Source: JALHNI01 sp044226365
Lineage (GTDB): Bacteria > Acidobacteriota > Terriglobia > Bryobacterales > Bryobacteraceae
Direction of reading: 5' to 3'
Assembly: GCA_044226365.1 (NCBI GenBank)
Contig: JBGAHE010000027.1
Location: 1 to 64,000 of the forward strand
DNA: 64,000 bases
Part shown: positions 35,679-44,300 of the stretch, in pieces
Layout: each line of letters starts with the position of its first letter
Numbering within the stretch: position 1 is the first letter of the stretch
Notes under the pieces: model-generated
What the model saw: the letters and a program-made list of their open reading frames with translations, nothing else
Told to the model about the DNA's origin: nothing
The model's database searches: none
Position numbers and translations under genes: made by a program

Positions 35679-36767
35679 ATGTCTCACGTCCCCCTGATAT
35701 TTGACGCTCATCTGGATCTCTCCATGAACGCGATGGAATGGAATCGCGACATACGGCTGCCGCAAGTGGAGATCCGGCGGCGTGAACTCGGCAAGAAGGA
35801 TCTGCCGGATCGCACGCGGAATACGGTCTGCTTGCCGGAGATGCGCCGTGGCCGAATCGGCCTGTGCGTGGCCACGCAGATTGCGCGCTTCTCGGGGAGG
35901 TTCAGTTCGCTGCCGGGTTGGCAGAGTCCGGAGCAGGCATGGGCGCAGACGCAAGGTCAGCTCGCCTGGTACCGCGCCATGGAAGCGGCTGGCGAAATCG
36001 TGCAACTGCGGACCTGGCCCGAGGTGGAAGCGCACGCGAAGCTTTGGAAAGAGGCGACTCCCGAACAGACGGAGAAGCTGCCGATCGGCTATCTGCTGAG
36101 TCTGGAAGGCGCGGACTCGATCCTCAACTGGCGCACGCTCGAGAAGTCTCGTGAAGACGGCCTCATCGCCTTGGGCCCCGTGCATTACGGGCCCGGCATC
36201 TACGGCCACGGCACGGACGACGAAGGACCTCTCACCCCCAAAGGACGCGAGCTCCTCAAAGAGATGGAGCGCCTCGGCATTATTCTCGACATCACGCACC
36301 TGTGCGACGAGAGTTTCTGGGATGCTCTCGGCCACTATCAGGGACCGCTCTGGGCGAGCCATCACAACTGCCGCGCGCTCGCCAATTGGAACCGCCAGCT
36401 TGCCGACGACCAGATCAAGGCCATCATCGATCGCGGCGCCGTCATCGGCATGGCCTTCGACGCCATCATGATGGTGCACGGCTGGGTGCATAAGCGCTCC
36501 ACCCCGCAGGACTTCCATCTCAAGATGGAGAAGATCTGCGAGCACATCGACCACATCTGCCAGATTGCGGGCAATGCCCGCCACGTCGGCATCGGCACCG
36601 ATCTCGACGGCGGCTACGGCACCGAACAGACGCCGATGGATCTCGATAGCATCGCGGACCTCACCACTTTGGTTGCGCCTCTGCAAAAGCGCGGCTACAC
36701 CGCCGAAGACATTGACGGCATCTACCAGGGGAACTTCCTGCGCTTCCTGCGCGAGCACCTGAAGTGA
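35679..36767 (+). CDS. Membrane dipeptidase (renal dipeptidase, M19)
   Basis: 362 residues, TIM-barrel zinc dipeptidase. His11-x-Asp13 (FDAHLDLS) starts the barrel; LLSLEGADSI carries the bridging Glu; LDITHLCDESFWDAL and ASHHNCRAL hold the histidine ligands; VGIGTDLDGGYG follows. No signal peptide, so it is probably cytosolic. AAAGGA lies 5 nt before the ATG. Overlaps the next MFS gene by 4 nt (GTGA), suggesting that the transporter imports its dipeptide or a related substrate; that is inference. Confidence 0.93.
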   Translation: MSHVPLIFDAHLDLSMNAMEWNRDIRLPQVEIRRRELGKKDLPDRTRNTVCLPEMRRGRIGLCVATQIARFSGRFSSLPGWQSPEQAWAQTQGQLAWYRAMEAAGEIVQLRTWPEVEAHAKLWKEATPEQTEKLPIGYLLSLEGADSILNWRTLEKSREDGLIALGPVHYGPGIYGHGTDDEGPLTPKGRELLKEMERLGIILDITHLCDESFWDALGHYQGPLWASHHNCRALANWNRQLADDQIKAIIDRGAVIGMAFDAIMMVHGWVHKRSTPQDFHLKMEKICEHIDHICQIAGNARHVGIGTDLDGGYGTEQTPMDLDSIADLTTLVAPLQKRGYTAEDIDGIYQGNFLRFLREHLK

Positions 36768-38032
36768 GGCCCTCCAGCGTCCGCTTCGCGGTGCTGGGCG
36801 TCGCCACGGCGAACGCCTTCATCCTCTATCTCGACCGCGTCTGCATGGGGGCGGTGGTCCAATCCGCCAGCTTCCAGCAGGAACTCGGCCTGGGCAAGGA
36901 TGGAGTCGGCAATGTGCTCGCGGTCTTCTTCTTCGCTTATGCGCTCGGGCAGATGCCGGCCGGCTACCTGGCTGACCGGTTCGGACCGCGCCGCATGCTC
37001 GTCACGTATATCCTGGCGTGGTCGCTGTGCACCGCGCTTACCGGCTTCGTCGGTGGCCTGGCCTCGCTGATTGCCGTGAGGGTGGCTTGCGGACTCGCTG
37101 AGGCCGGCGCCTACCCGGCCAGCAGCCTGCTGGTCACCCGCTGGTTCCCCTTCATCCAACGGGGACGTGCGAACAGCGTCGTGGCCTTCGGTGGACGGAT
37201 CGGCAATTCGCTCGCGCTCTGGCTCACGGCGAGTGCCATTGCCGCCCTCGGCTCCTGGCGACCGGTCTTGTGGATCTACGGCGCCATCGGCGTTGCACTC
37301 GCGGCCGCCACCTGGCTGATCTTCCGCGATCGGCCCGCCTCCCATCCCTGGGTAAACGCGGCGGAGCTCGACCTGATCAGCGTCAGCGCGCCACCTGTTA
37401 AGCCGCTCGCCCGCAAATCCCCGTGGCTGGCCCTGGTGCGGCATCCGGGACTCTGGTGCCTGAACCTCGGCACGATCGGCATGAACATCGGCTGGGCGTT
37501 CCTGATCACCTGGCTGCCCACCTACCTGCAGGAGGTCCGCGGGCTCGACCGCGTGACGGCCAGCCGCTATGTGTCGATCGCCCTCGCCTGCAGTCTCGGT
37601 GGCGGCCTGTTCGGCGGCTGGTGGTGCGACTTCCTCACGCGGCGCTTCGGACAAACCTGGGGCCGACGGCTGCCCTTCCTCACGGGCAGCTCCGTCGCCG
37701 TTACTGCCTATCTTCTGTGCCCGCACTTCGAAAGCGTCCTCGCCGTCGCCATCGCCTGCGCGATGGTCGCCTTCGCGACCGACAGCATGGGCCCCGCGGT
37801 GTGGACCCTCGCTCAAGACATTGGCGGCCAGCATGTCGCCACCACGCTTGCCTGGAGCAATATGTGGGGCAACTTCGGCGCTTCGGCCGTCGCCAAGCTG
37901 ATTCCGTTCGTCCTCGGCACCAGCCTGCACTTCGCGGATTGGCGCGAAATCTTCTGGATCTGCGCCGGCGGCTTTGTCCTGCTGGGGACCTCGGCCCTCT
38001 TGGTCGACAGCGCGAAACCGCTGAAGGACTAG
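36764..38032 (+). CDS. MFS transporter, anion:cation symporter-like
   Basis: 422 residues with 12 predicted spans, GTG start. The ACS-like loop GYLADRFGPRRMLVTY joins TM2 and TM3; an N-terminal arginine-rich start precedes TM1. This family imports organic anions such as sugar acids (hexuronates, galactonate) in other bacteria. Coupled to the dipeptidase gene. Ends 20 bp before the selenoprotein gene. Confidence 0.87.
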   Translation: MRPSSVRFAVLGVATANAFILYLDRVCMGAVVQSASFQQELGLGKDGVGNVLAVFFFAYALGQMPAGYLADRFGPRRMLVTYILAWSLCTALTGFVGGLASLIAVRVACGLAEAGAYPASSLLVTRWFPFIQRGRANSVVAFGGRIGNSLALWLTASAIAALGSWRPVLWIYGAIGVALAAATWLIFRDRPASHPWVNAAELDLISVSAPPVKPLARKSPWLALVRHPGLWCLNLGTIGMNIGWAFLITWLPTYLQEVRGLDRVTASRYVSIALACSLGGGLFGGWWCDFLTRRFGQTWGRRLPFLTGSSVAVTAYLLCPHFESVLAVAIACAMVAFATDSMGPAVWTLAQDIGGQHVATTLAWSNMWGNFGASAVAKLIPFVLGTSLHFADWREIFWICAGGFVLLGTSALLVDSAKPLKD

Positions 38033-38040
38033 TTTTAGGC

Positions 38041-38046
38041 TATTGT
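38041..38046 (+). promoter_or_regulatory. Candidate -10 of leaderless selenoprotein gene
   Basis: TATTGT, 6 nt before the ATG at 38053; no ribosome binding site. Suggests the gene has its own promoter despite following the MFS gene closely. Confidence 0.4.
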
Positions 38047-38052
38047 GGGCGC

Positions 38053-38658
38053 ATGGCCCCGATGAAGCCCATGTTTCTGCCCGCGGTGGAGCGGCACGCC
38101 GAGCCCAGCCCGTATCTGGACGCTATCCAGGCCATGAAAGCGGCGGGCAAAGAGTATCCGCAGATCTGGCACCTGTTCGCCTTTCGCCCGCAAGCGACGC
38201 AACATCTGGCACGCTTCACCCAGGAGGTGATGCGGGAGCCGGCGCCGCTCTCGCCGGGCCTTCGCGAGCTGATTGCAGCCTATACGTCGGCGCGCAATCA
38301 TTGCCCGTTTTGAACGAACTCTCACGCCGCGGTCGCGGCGGAATTGCTGGGCGATGAGGCGCTGGTGCGGGCAGTCTGCGAGGACCTGGAGTCGTCGCCT
38401 TTGCCGCAGCCGGAGAAGGTTCTCTTTCGCTTCATTGACCAGGTGAATCACGATTCGCACCGGATCACCGCCGCAGACATGCAGCCGCTCTACGCGGCTG
38501 GCTACACGGACGAGCAGATCTACTACGCGGTCACCGTCTGCGCGTTGTTCAACTTCTACAACCGCTGGATCGATGCGACCGGCGTACCGGCCCTCTCGGA
38601 AGAAGCTCATCGCGAAGGCGGCAAGCGCAGCGCCACCTTCGGCTACGTCCGCAAATAG
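38053..38658 (+). CDS. AhpD-like/carboxymuconolactone decarboxylase-family selenoprotein (in-frame UGA = Sec87)
   Basis: 201 residues if the TGA at 38311-38313 is read as selenocysteine. The frame is otherwise open on both sides and family similarity continues across the TGA: LSPGLRELIAAYTSARNHCPF, then Sec, then TNSHAAVAAELLGDEAL. The residues fit the AhpD active site exactly: Glu72, Cys84, Sec87, His91 have the same spacing as Glu118, Cys130, Cys133, His137 of mycobacterial AhpD, so Sec sits at the peroxidatic cysteine. A hairpin suited to be a SECIS lies 17 nt after the UGA. AhpD-like selenoproteins are known from marine metagenomes. A CxxC-type thiol peroxidase/disulfide role is likely. 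A naive reading gives two fragments (38053-38313 and one from 38344), which should not be called separately or as a pseudogene. Confidence 0.88.
38311..38313 (+). other. Selenocysteine codon (UGA)
   Basis: In-frame TGA at the position of the second cysteine in the CxxC motif of the AhpD-like protein. Confidence 0.85.
38321..38343 (+). promoter_or_regulatory. Candidate bacterial SECIS hairpin
   Basis: CGCCGC (38325-38330) pairs perfectly with GCGGCG (38335-38340) around a GGTC loop (38331-38334); the stem can be extended by two pairs with a bulged A. The loop begins 17 nt after the UGA, within the range known for bacterial SECIS elements. A GGUC apical loop also occurs in the E. coli fdhF SECIS, where the loop G and U contact SelB. 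Confidence 0.75.
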
Positions 38659-38671
38659 TCACCGGCGTTGA

Positions 38672-38677
38672 TAGGAT
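38672..38677 (+). promoter_or_regulatory. Candidate -10 before the 38688 hydrolase gene
   Basis: TAGGAT, 10 nt before the ATG at 38688; it overlaps an alternative ATG at 38676, which makes the latter unlikely as the start. Confidence 0.3.
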
Positions 38678-38687
38678 GGGCGTCACC

Positions 38688-39563
38688 ATGAAGTCGATGA
38701 TGCTCGCCATGCTGTTGATCGGCGCGGTTCAGGCCGCGGAGCCTTTTCGGGTGGAAGCCAATGTGGTGTACGGCATGTATTCCGGCGCCGCGTTGCTGCT
38801 GGACGTCTACCGGCCCGCCCAGCCGAACGGCTACGGCATCATCTATGTTTCGGGCAGCGGCTGGACGGCGCCCCTCGCCTATAACGCTCCGGAGCTGAAG
38901 TCGAACAGCCAGTCGCAGCTCTATGCCAAGGCCCTGGCGACGGCAGGCTATACGGTGTTTGCCGTAAACCATCGCGCACTGCCGCGCTTCCGTTATCCCG
39001 GTCCCGTTGAGGACGTCCAACGCGCGGTGCGCTTCATCCGCCATCACGCGGCCCGTTACGGCATCGCGGCGGACCGGATCGGTGCCTCGGGCGGCTCCTC
39101 CGGCGGACACCTGGTCAGCATGCTCGGCACCCAGGACGGTCGCGGACGTCCGCAGGACCCCGATCCCGTGGAGCGCGAAAGCGCCAAGGTGCAATGCGTA
39201 GTGGCTCGCGCGGCGCCGGTCGACTTTCTCACCGGTAACAACGGCATCTTTCTGCTCGGAATGGCGAAGCCATTACCGGAGGCGAAGGGCTCTGCGGAGT
39301 ATCGCCTGCATGAAGAAGCGTCGCCGGTCACCTACATCACGCCCGACGATCCGCCGTTTCTGCTGATGCATGGCGACCAGGATGAGCAGGTCGCCTACGC
39401 GCAGTCCGAAGAGATGGAGGCCCGACTGAAGGCGGCCGGAGTCACGGTGAAGCTGCTGCGGATTGCCGGCGCCAGGCACGGCCCCACCTTCCCCGGTGCC
39501 GTCAATCCGCCGGACTATCTCGGCGAAATGGTGCGCTGGTTCGACGCGCACTTGAAGAAGTAG
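38688..39563 (+). CDS. Secreted alpha/beta hydrolase (BD-FAE/carboxylesterase-like)
   Basis: 291 residues, signal peptide at about 1-16 (MLAMLLIGAVQAAEP). Nucleophile serine in GASGGSSGGHLVSML; Asp in LLMHGDQDEQVAYAQ; His in IAGARHGPTFPG. Oxyanion loop at IIYVSGSGW instead of the usual HGGG. Probably a periplasmic esterase. ATG 38688 chosen over 38676. An exported propeller protein gene follows 6 bp downstream. Confidence 0.88.
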   Translation: MKSMMLAMLLIGAVQAAEPFRVEANVVYGMYSGAALLLDVYRPAQPNGYGIIYVSGSGWTAPLAYNAPELKSNSQSQLYAKALATAGYTVFAVNHRALPRFRYPGPVEDVQRAVRFIRHHAARYGIAADRIGASGGSSGGHLVSMLGTQDGRGRPQDPDPVERESAKVQCVVARAAPVDFLTGNNGIFLLGMAKPLPEAKGSAEYRLHEEASPVTYITPDDPPFLLMHGDQDEQVAYAQSEEMEARLKAAGVTVKLLRIAGARHGPTFPGAVNPPDYLGEMVRWFDAHLKK

Positions 39564-39569
39564 GGAACA

Positions 39570-40784
39570 ATGACGATGAACTGGTCAAGACGCGCGCTGC
39601 TGGCCGCCCCGGCTCTGTTGCGGGCCGCGGCGCCCGTGCCCGTCAGGGCGATCACCAAAGGGCCTCGCTTCCATTGGTTCGGCTACTACGACAAGCAGCA
39701 ATTCGATCCCACGTCGCGCTATGCCTTGGGCTGCGAAGGCACCTTCGAGCATCGTCTGAACAATGAGCGCGACACATTGCGCATCGGCCTGGTCGACACC
39801 GCGGACGGCGATCGCTGGACCGACCTGGGCGAGACGCGAGCCTGGAGCTGGCACCAGACTTGCATGCTCCAGTGGATTCCCAACTCGCGCGAAGAGATCA
39901 TCTGGAACGACCGTCAAGGTGACGACTTCGTCGCGCACATCCTGAACGTCAAAACCGGCCAACGCCGCACCATCGGTTCCGCCGTCTACGCGCTCAGCCC
40001 GGATGGCGCCTGGGCCGTCGTGGCGGACTTCCGCCGCACGCGCTACCTCCGGCCGGAAACTGGCTACGCGGGCCTCGAAGATCCGAACCGCCACGTGCGG
40101 GCCCCCGAGAACTCCGGCATCTTTCGCATCGACCTCAAGACCGGCGCGCGCCGCCTGATTCTGCCCATCGCCGAAACCCTGCGCGTACCTCTGAAACAAG
40201 GCAGTTGGGAGGGCGCCCATCACTACTTCGACCATCTGCTGATTTCGCCGGATGGCCGGCGCATTGTCTTCCTCCAACGCTGGTCCACCGTCGGCGTCAA
40301 GGGCTTCCAAACGCGCATGTTCACCGTCAACCCGGACGGCAAAGACCTCTACCTGCTCGATCCTTACGGACGCACCTCGCACTTCAACTGGCGCGACCCG
40401 TCGCACCTGATTGTGTGGACCTGGCAGCCGGAGACCGGCGAGCACTTCTATCTCTTCAAGGACCGCACTGCGAACAAACAGGTACTCGCGCCCGACGTCC
40501 TAAAGCGCAACGGCCACATCAGCTATCTGAAAGGCGGCCGCTTCCTCGCCACCGACACCGCCCCCGACGCTGAACGCAAGCAGCATCCCGCCCTCTACGA
40601 CTTCGAGACCGGCCGCCTGCACGAACTGGCCGCTTTCTACGCCGCGCCCGAATACACCGGCGTCTGGCGTTGCGATACCACGCCGCGCACGAGTCCCGAT
40701 GGCCGCAAGATCGTTGTCGATTCGCCGCATGGCGGCAACGGACGACAGATGTACCTGTTCGATGTCAGCTCGATCACCGGTTAA
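39570..40784 (+). CDS. Tat-exported beta-propeller-like protein, unknown function
   Basis: 404 residues. Twin-arginine signal (NWSRRALLAAPALLRAA), then WD40/TolB-like repeated segments (YALSPDGAWAVVADF, LISPDGRRIVFLQRW, FTVNPDGKDLYLLDP, RTSPDGRKIVVDSPHGG). Resembles oligogalacturonate-lyase-like propellers, but lyase catalytic residues could not be confirmed. AGGGA is 3 nt from the first ATG and 9 nt from a second at 39576. Follows the hydrolase gene and ends 4 bp inside the convergent AKR gene. Confidence 0.65.
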   Translation: MTMNWSRRALLAAPALLRAAAPVPVRAITKGPRFHWFGYYDKQQFDPTSRYALGCEGTFEHRLNNERDTLRIGLVDTADGDRWTDLGETRAWSWHQTCMLQWIPNSREEIIWNDRQGDDFVAHILNVKTGQRRTIGSAVYALSPDGAWAVVADFRRTRYLRPETGYAGLEDPNRHVRAPENSGIFRIDLKTGARRLILPIAETLRVPLKQGSWEGAHHYFDHLLISPDGRRIVFLQRWSTVGVKGFQTRMFTVNPDGKDLYLLDPYGRTSHFNWRDPSHLIVWTWQPETGEHFYLFKDRTANKQVLAPDVLKRNGHISYLKGGRFLATDTAPDAERKQHPALYDFETGRLHELAAFYAAPEYTGVWRCDTTPRTSPDGRKIVVDSPHGGNGRQMYLFDVSSITG

Positions 40785-41806
40785 ACCGGCTTCGGATTCC
40801 GCTCTTCGAACTGGCGCTGATGCCAGTAGGGATAGGCCAATTTGACGTTGCTCGCCGCATCCAGCCGCGCCACCTGCTCCGGCGTCAGCGCCCAATCAGC
40901 GGCGCCGATATTCTGCTTCAACTGCTCTTCGTTGCGCGCGCCGACAATCAGGCTCGAAACCGTGGGCCGCCGCAGCAGCCAGTTCAACGCCACCTGCGGC
41001 ACGGTCTTGCCGGTCTCAGCCGCTAGCGCATCCAGCACGTCGACCACGTTGTAAACGAGTTCGAGATCCGGCTGCGGACCCTTATCCGCCGTCTGATGCA
41101 GCCGGCTCTCTTCGGGCAGCGCCTGCCCGCGACGGATCTTCCCGCCCAGTCGGCCCCAGCCCAGCGGGCTCCACACCAGCGCGCCAATCTTCTGATCCAG
41201 GCCCAGCGGCATCAGTTCCCATTCGTAGTCGCGCCCGATCAGCGAATAGTAAACCTGATGCGCCGCATACTTGGCCCAGCCGTAACGCTCCGAAATCGAA
41301 AGCGACTTCATCAAATGCCAACCCGAAAAGTTGGAACACGCGAGATAGCGCACCTTCCCGCTGCGCACCAGTGTGTCGAGCGTGGAAAGCGTCTCCTCCA
41401 GCGGCGTCAGCGCGTCAAAACCGTGCAGGTGATAGATGTCGATGTAGTCAGTGCCCAGGCGCCGCAAGCTCGCTTCGCACGCCTGAATCAGGTGATGGCG
41501 GGAAGAGCCGACATCGTTCGGACCCGTACCCAGCCGGAAAGTCGCCTTGGTCGAAATCAGGACGTCGTGGCGACGACCCTCGAGCGCCTTTCCCAGAATC
41601 TCCTCCGAAAGGCCGTTCGAGTAGATATCCGCCGTATCGAACAGGTTAATGCCGGCATCGGTGCAAACATCCACCAGCCGCTTGGCTTCAGCGACGTCGG
41701 TCGCGCCCCACGCCTTGAAGAACTCGGTGCCGCCGCCAAAGGTAGCCGCACCAAAACAAAGAGCCGATACTTTGAGGCCGGAGTTGCCGAGGAGTCTGTA
41801 TTCCAT
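40781..41806 (-). CDS. Aldo/keto reductase
   Basis: 341 residues, NADP(H)-dependent TIM-barrel oxidoreductase. Catalytic tetrad seen: Asp and Tyr in NLFDTADIYSNGLSEEIL, Lys in VLISTKATFRLG, His in YIDIYHLHGFDALTP. Cofactor-binding C-terminal part SLIVGARNEEQLKQNIGA. Close to the YajO/Tas group of aldo/keto reductases. GAAGGA directly precedes the ATG. The substrate is unknown. Confidence 0.93.
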   Translation of the reverse strand: MEYRLLGNSGLKVSALCFGAATFGGGTEFFKAWGATDVAEAKRLVDVCTDAGINLFDTADIYSNGLSEEILGKALEGRRHDVLISTKATFRLGTGPNDVGSSRHHLIQACEASLRRLGTDYIDIYHLHGFDALTPLEETLSTLDTLVRSGKVRYLACSNFSGWHLMKSLSISERYGWAKYAAHQVYYSLIGRDYEWELMPLGLDQKIGALVWSPLGWGRLGGKIRRGQALPEESRLHQTADKGPQPDLELVYNVVDVLDALAAETGKTVPQVALNWLLRRPTVSSLIVGARNEEQLKQNIGAADWALTPEQVARLDAASNVKLAYPYWHQRQFEERNPKPV

Positions 41807-41846
41807 TCCTTCGAGGATCAGCCGGAACGCGGAGCCCTGTCAACGG

Positions 41847-42731
41847 ATGCGACACTGGAAGTTCCCCGCTTTGTCGCCCTATCTCAAGGTTATCGGTGCG
41901 TCGGTTATCTGGGCCGGGTCCTGGTTAGCCGGTAGAATCGTTGCGCAACAAGCTTTGGCCCCGCTGCACGCCGCCAGTTGGCGCTTTTGCTTTGGCACAC
42001 TCGGCCTGATGTTACTCGTACTGTATCGCCGCGAGCCCGTCCCACGCGGTAAAGTCTGGGTGCCGCTCACCCTGATGGCGATCACTGGCATCGTCATCTA
42101 TAACATCTGCTTCTTTTATGGCTTGCGCTACATCCCGGCTGGGCGAGCGTCTTTGATCGTCGCCACCAATCCGTCCATGCTCTTACTGGCTGGCGCTTTC
42201 ATGGGTGAACGACTTACCATCCGGCGATTGCTAGCCGTGGCGGTTGCCTTCACCGGTGCCTTACTGGCGCTCACACAAGGGGACTTCGCCGGTCTGGTCT
42301 CCGGCGGCTTCGGACTCGGCGACGTCATGATTGTCGGCTGCGTCTTCGGCTGGAGCGTCTACACGCTTGCCGGCCGCCCCGCCATGCGGAACTGCACGCC
42401 GCTCGCCGCCACAGCTTACTCCACCCTCTTGGGAACAGTGATCGTGCTTGTGCTGCACGCGCTCTTCTCACCGCCCGCCACCGCCGCGCCTTGGCCCTTC
42501 AAAGTCTACGTCGCGCTCGGATTTCTCGGTTTCCTCGGGACTGCCTTAGCCTTCCTCTGGTACCTCGATGCCGTCTACGCGCTGGGCGCCGCCCGCGCGG
42601 GAGCCTTTTTGAACATGGTCCCCGTCTTCGCGGTCGCCCTGTCGGCGATCTTCCAAGGTGAGCCCATCACTCCCTGGACACTGGCGGCGGCCGTCCTGGT
42701 CCCCGCCGGCATCTGGCTGATGAACTCTTAG
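41847..42731 (+). CDS. EamA/DMT-family transporter
   Basis: 294 residues with ten predicted spans arranged as two EamA repeats (ASVIWAGSWLAGRIVAQQALAP and the second from GDVMIVGCVFGWSVYTLAG). Family of drug/metabolite exporters in the inner membrane. ATG 41847 is chosen; the frame is open upstream only as antisense of the AKR gene. Its end overlaps the convergent lipoprotein gene by 4 bp. Confidence 0.88.
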   Translation: MRHWKFPALSPYLKVIGASVIWAGSWLAGRIVAQQALAPLHAASWRFCFGTLGLMLLVLYRREPVPRGKVWVPLTLMAITGIVIYNICFFYGLRYIPAGRASLIVATNPSMLLLAGAFMGERLTIRRLLAVAVAFTGALLALTQGDFAGLVSGGFGLGDVMIVGCVFGWSVYTLAGRPAMRNCTPLAATAYSTLLGTVIVLVLHALFSPPATAAPWPFKVYVALGFLGFLGTALAFLWYLDAVYALGAARAGAFLNMVPVFAVALSAIFQGEPITPWTLAAAVLVPAGIWLMNS

Positions 42732-42940
42732 GGCTTGGTCTTGTCCTTTACCTTTTCGGCGCCTTCTTTCACTTTGTCGGCGGCCTTATCGATCACCTTG
42801 TCGGCGGCGCGGCCCGTGGCCTTGGCGGCATCCTTCAAGTCATGACCGGCGTCCTGAATATCGTCCTTGGCTGAGCGTTCGCAGGAGGTGGCCAGCGCCA
42901 GGATGGTGGCGAAGGCGAGCATTTGAAATCGATTCTTCAT
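42728..42940 (-). CDS. Small lipoprotein with charged helical repeats
   Basis: 70 residues. Signal ends at a lipobox-like ALATSC (Cys at about 20), so it is probably anchored in a membrane. The mature part is an amphipathic Lys/Asp/Ala-rich helix with an eleven-residue-like repeat (DAAKATGRAADKVIDKAADKV), similar to LEA-like or antitoxin EcnA/B-like small proteins. Function unknown. ATG 42940 is chosen over an upstream GTG/ATG frame. Confidence 0.7.
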   Translation of the reverse strand: MKNRFQMLAFATILALATSCERSAKDDIQDAGHDLKDAAKATGRAADKVIDKAADKVKEGAEKVKDKTKP

Positions 42941-43063
42941 GCCCTTTTGATAAGCAGGTGGCGGGCCAAACCACTTTCGCCCAGGAAATTGGCGTTTTTG
43001 ACGGCCTCCGCAACGAACCCGGCGCAAGTTCTGCACTCCGCGAATCGATATGATGAAGGTCCG

Positions 43064-43549
43064 ATGAAGCTATTTCTCACGCTGATCCTCGGAGCGGTGC
43101 TGGCCGCGGCGCAGCCGGCCACCTTGTTCCTGGTTCGCCATGCGGAGCGCGCCGGAGGCATGGAGAAGGACGTGCCGATCAGCGCGGCCGGCGAGGAGCG
43201 CGCTCAAGCTCTGGCGCGGGTGCTGGGTGAAGCGGGCATCACGACAGTCGTGGTCAGCGAGGCGAAACGTACCCAACAAACCGCCGCGCCGATCGCCGCC
43301 AAGCTCAAACTCACGCCCGTTCAGTTCAAGGGTGCCGAGTTTCCGCAACTGCTCGCCGTCGCCCGCGGGCTTCCTCCTGGCGCGAAGGCGCTCTTTGTTC
43401 GCCACTCCAACGAATTGGGGCCGCTGGTGGAGTCGCTGGGCGGGGGCAGGATCGCGCCTGTGCCGGATACGGAATTCGATCGCCTGCTGGTGATCACCCT
43501 GCTCGACGGGAAAGCCGTCGCCGTTTCTACGCTGCGTTACGGGCGCTGA
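43064..43549 (+). CDS. Secreted histidine phosphatase (SixA-like)
   Basis: 161 residues. Signal peptide at 1-16 (LILGAVLAAAQPA), then the phosphohistidine motif LVRHAERAGG with a second catalytic His in ALFVRHSNELG. Family members dephosphorylate phosphoproteins or small phosphate esters. TATGAT lies 9 nt and AAGG 4 nt before the ATG. Ends 23 bp inside the convergent PEP-CTERM gene. Confidence 0.85.
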   Translation: MKLFLTLILGAVLAAAQPATLFLVRHAERAGGMEKDVPISAAGEERAQALARVLGEAGITTVVVSEAKRTQQTAAPIAAKLKLTPVQFKGAEFPQLLAVARGLPPGAKALFVRHSNELGPLVESLGGGRIAPVPDTEFDRLLVITLLDGKAVAVSTLRYGR

Positions 43550-44270
43550 CGCGCCGGCGGTGCGCCCACGCCAAAGCGGAGAGCGCCGCCAAGCCCACAC
43601 CCAAAGTGCCCGGCTCTGGCACGCCCGAGGTCACCGTCTCCATCATCACGATCGTCGCCGTCCCCTGGATTTGCGTCGGGCTGCCGAGCAGCGTCACGTC
43701 GGACCACAGCAGCACGTTGATCGGGTTGGTGCCACCCGGCTCGTAGGCCGTCCCGCCCTGATTCAGCACCAGATTCTCGAACAGATAGCCCAAGCCGAGA
43801 TTGGTGAGCCGCAGGATGCCGGTCGTTTGTCCCGGGGGGCAGCAGTAGGGAATCAGCGAAGCGTCCGCCAGGGATTGTGCCACCGTGATCGAACTGCTCG
43901 CGGTACCGACATCGGCCAGGGCCGGGCCACTCTGGATGGTGCTGTGGACCAGGTCGAACGGCGTCGAAGTTCCCACCACGGCCAGTGTGTCGGCTAACAG
44001 CCATTGCAGCTGGAACGAATAGCCCGGGTAAGGGTCGAACAGCGGCGGCTGCGGTCCGCTAGGGGCGGAACTGGTGAACTGGATACCGATCTGCCGCGGG
44101 AAGCGCCCACTCGGGTCGATGCCCTGAATCGCGTTCATGAAGTCGCGCAGGTTGAACGAAATGAGGACCGAATCGCCGGTGCCGAGATAGAAGGGTTGAT
44201 TCGTTACTTCAGTGGCAAAAAGGGCGGAAACGCTCGCCAAAAGCATCATCCACCGGCCAAAGTTCCTCAT
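43527..44270 (-). CDS. PEP-CTERM sorting-domain secreted protein
   Basis: 247 residues. Signal peptide (about 1-19), beta-rich middle, and a C-terminal PEP-CTERM anchor: VPEPGTLGVG, a hydrophobic helix (AALSALAWA) and a basic tail (HRRRVSARNA). Such proteins are processed by an exosortase and secreted or attached to exopolysaccharide. No exosortase gene is in the window. TAGCAT lies 9 nt before the ATG. Confidence 0.85.
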   Translation of the reverse strand: MRNFGRWMMLLASVSALFATEVTNQPFYLGTGDSVLISFNLRDFMNAIQGIDPSGRFPRQIGIQFTSSAPSGPQPPLFDPYPGYSFQLQWLLADTLAVVGTSTPFDLVHSTIQSGPALADVGTASSSITVAQSLADASLIPYCCPPGQTTGILRLTNLGLGYLFENLVLNQGGTAYEPGGTNPINVLLWSDVTLLGSPTQIQGTATIVMMETVTSGVPEPGTLGVGLAALSALAWAHRRRVSARNAA

Positions 44271-44300
44271 GACAACTCGATGCTAACAGAAACATTCGAC

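Noticed and set aside
36722..37930. 402-codon open frame on the minus strand
   Set aside because: Antisense to the MFS gene; low-complexity Gly/Glu/Ala/Arg protein.
38053..38313. Reading the AhpD-like gene as a truncated gene or pseudogene ending at the TGA
   Set aside because: The stop is the only defect, stands at the catalytic Cys position, the frame continues with conserved sequence and a hairpin follows; selenocysteine explains all of this better than decay.
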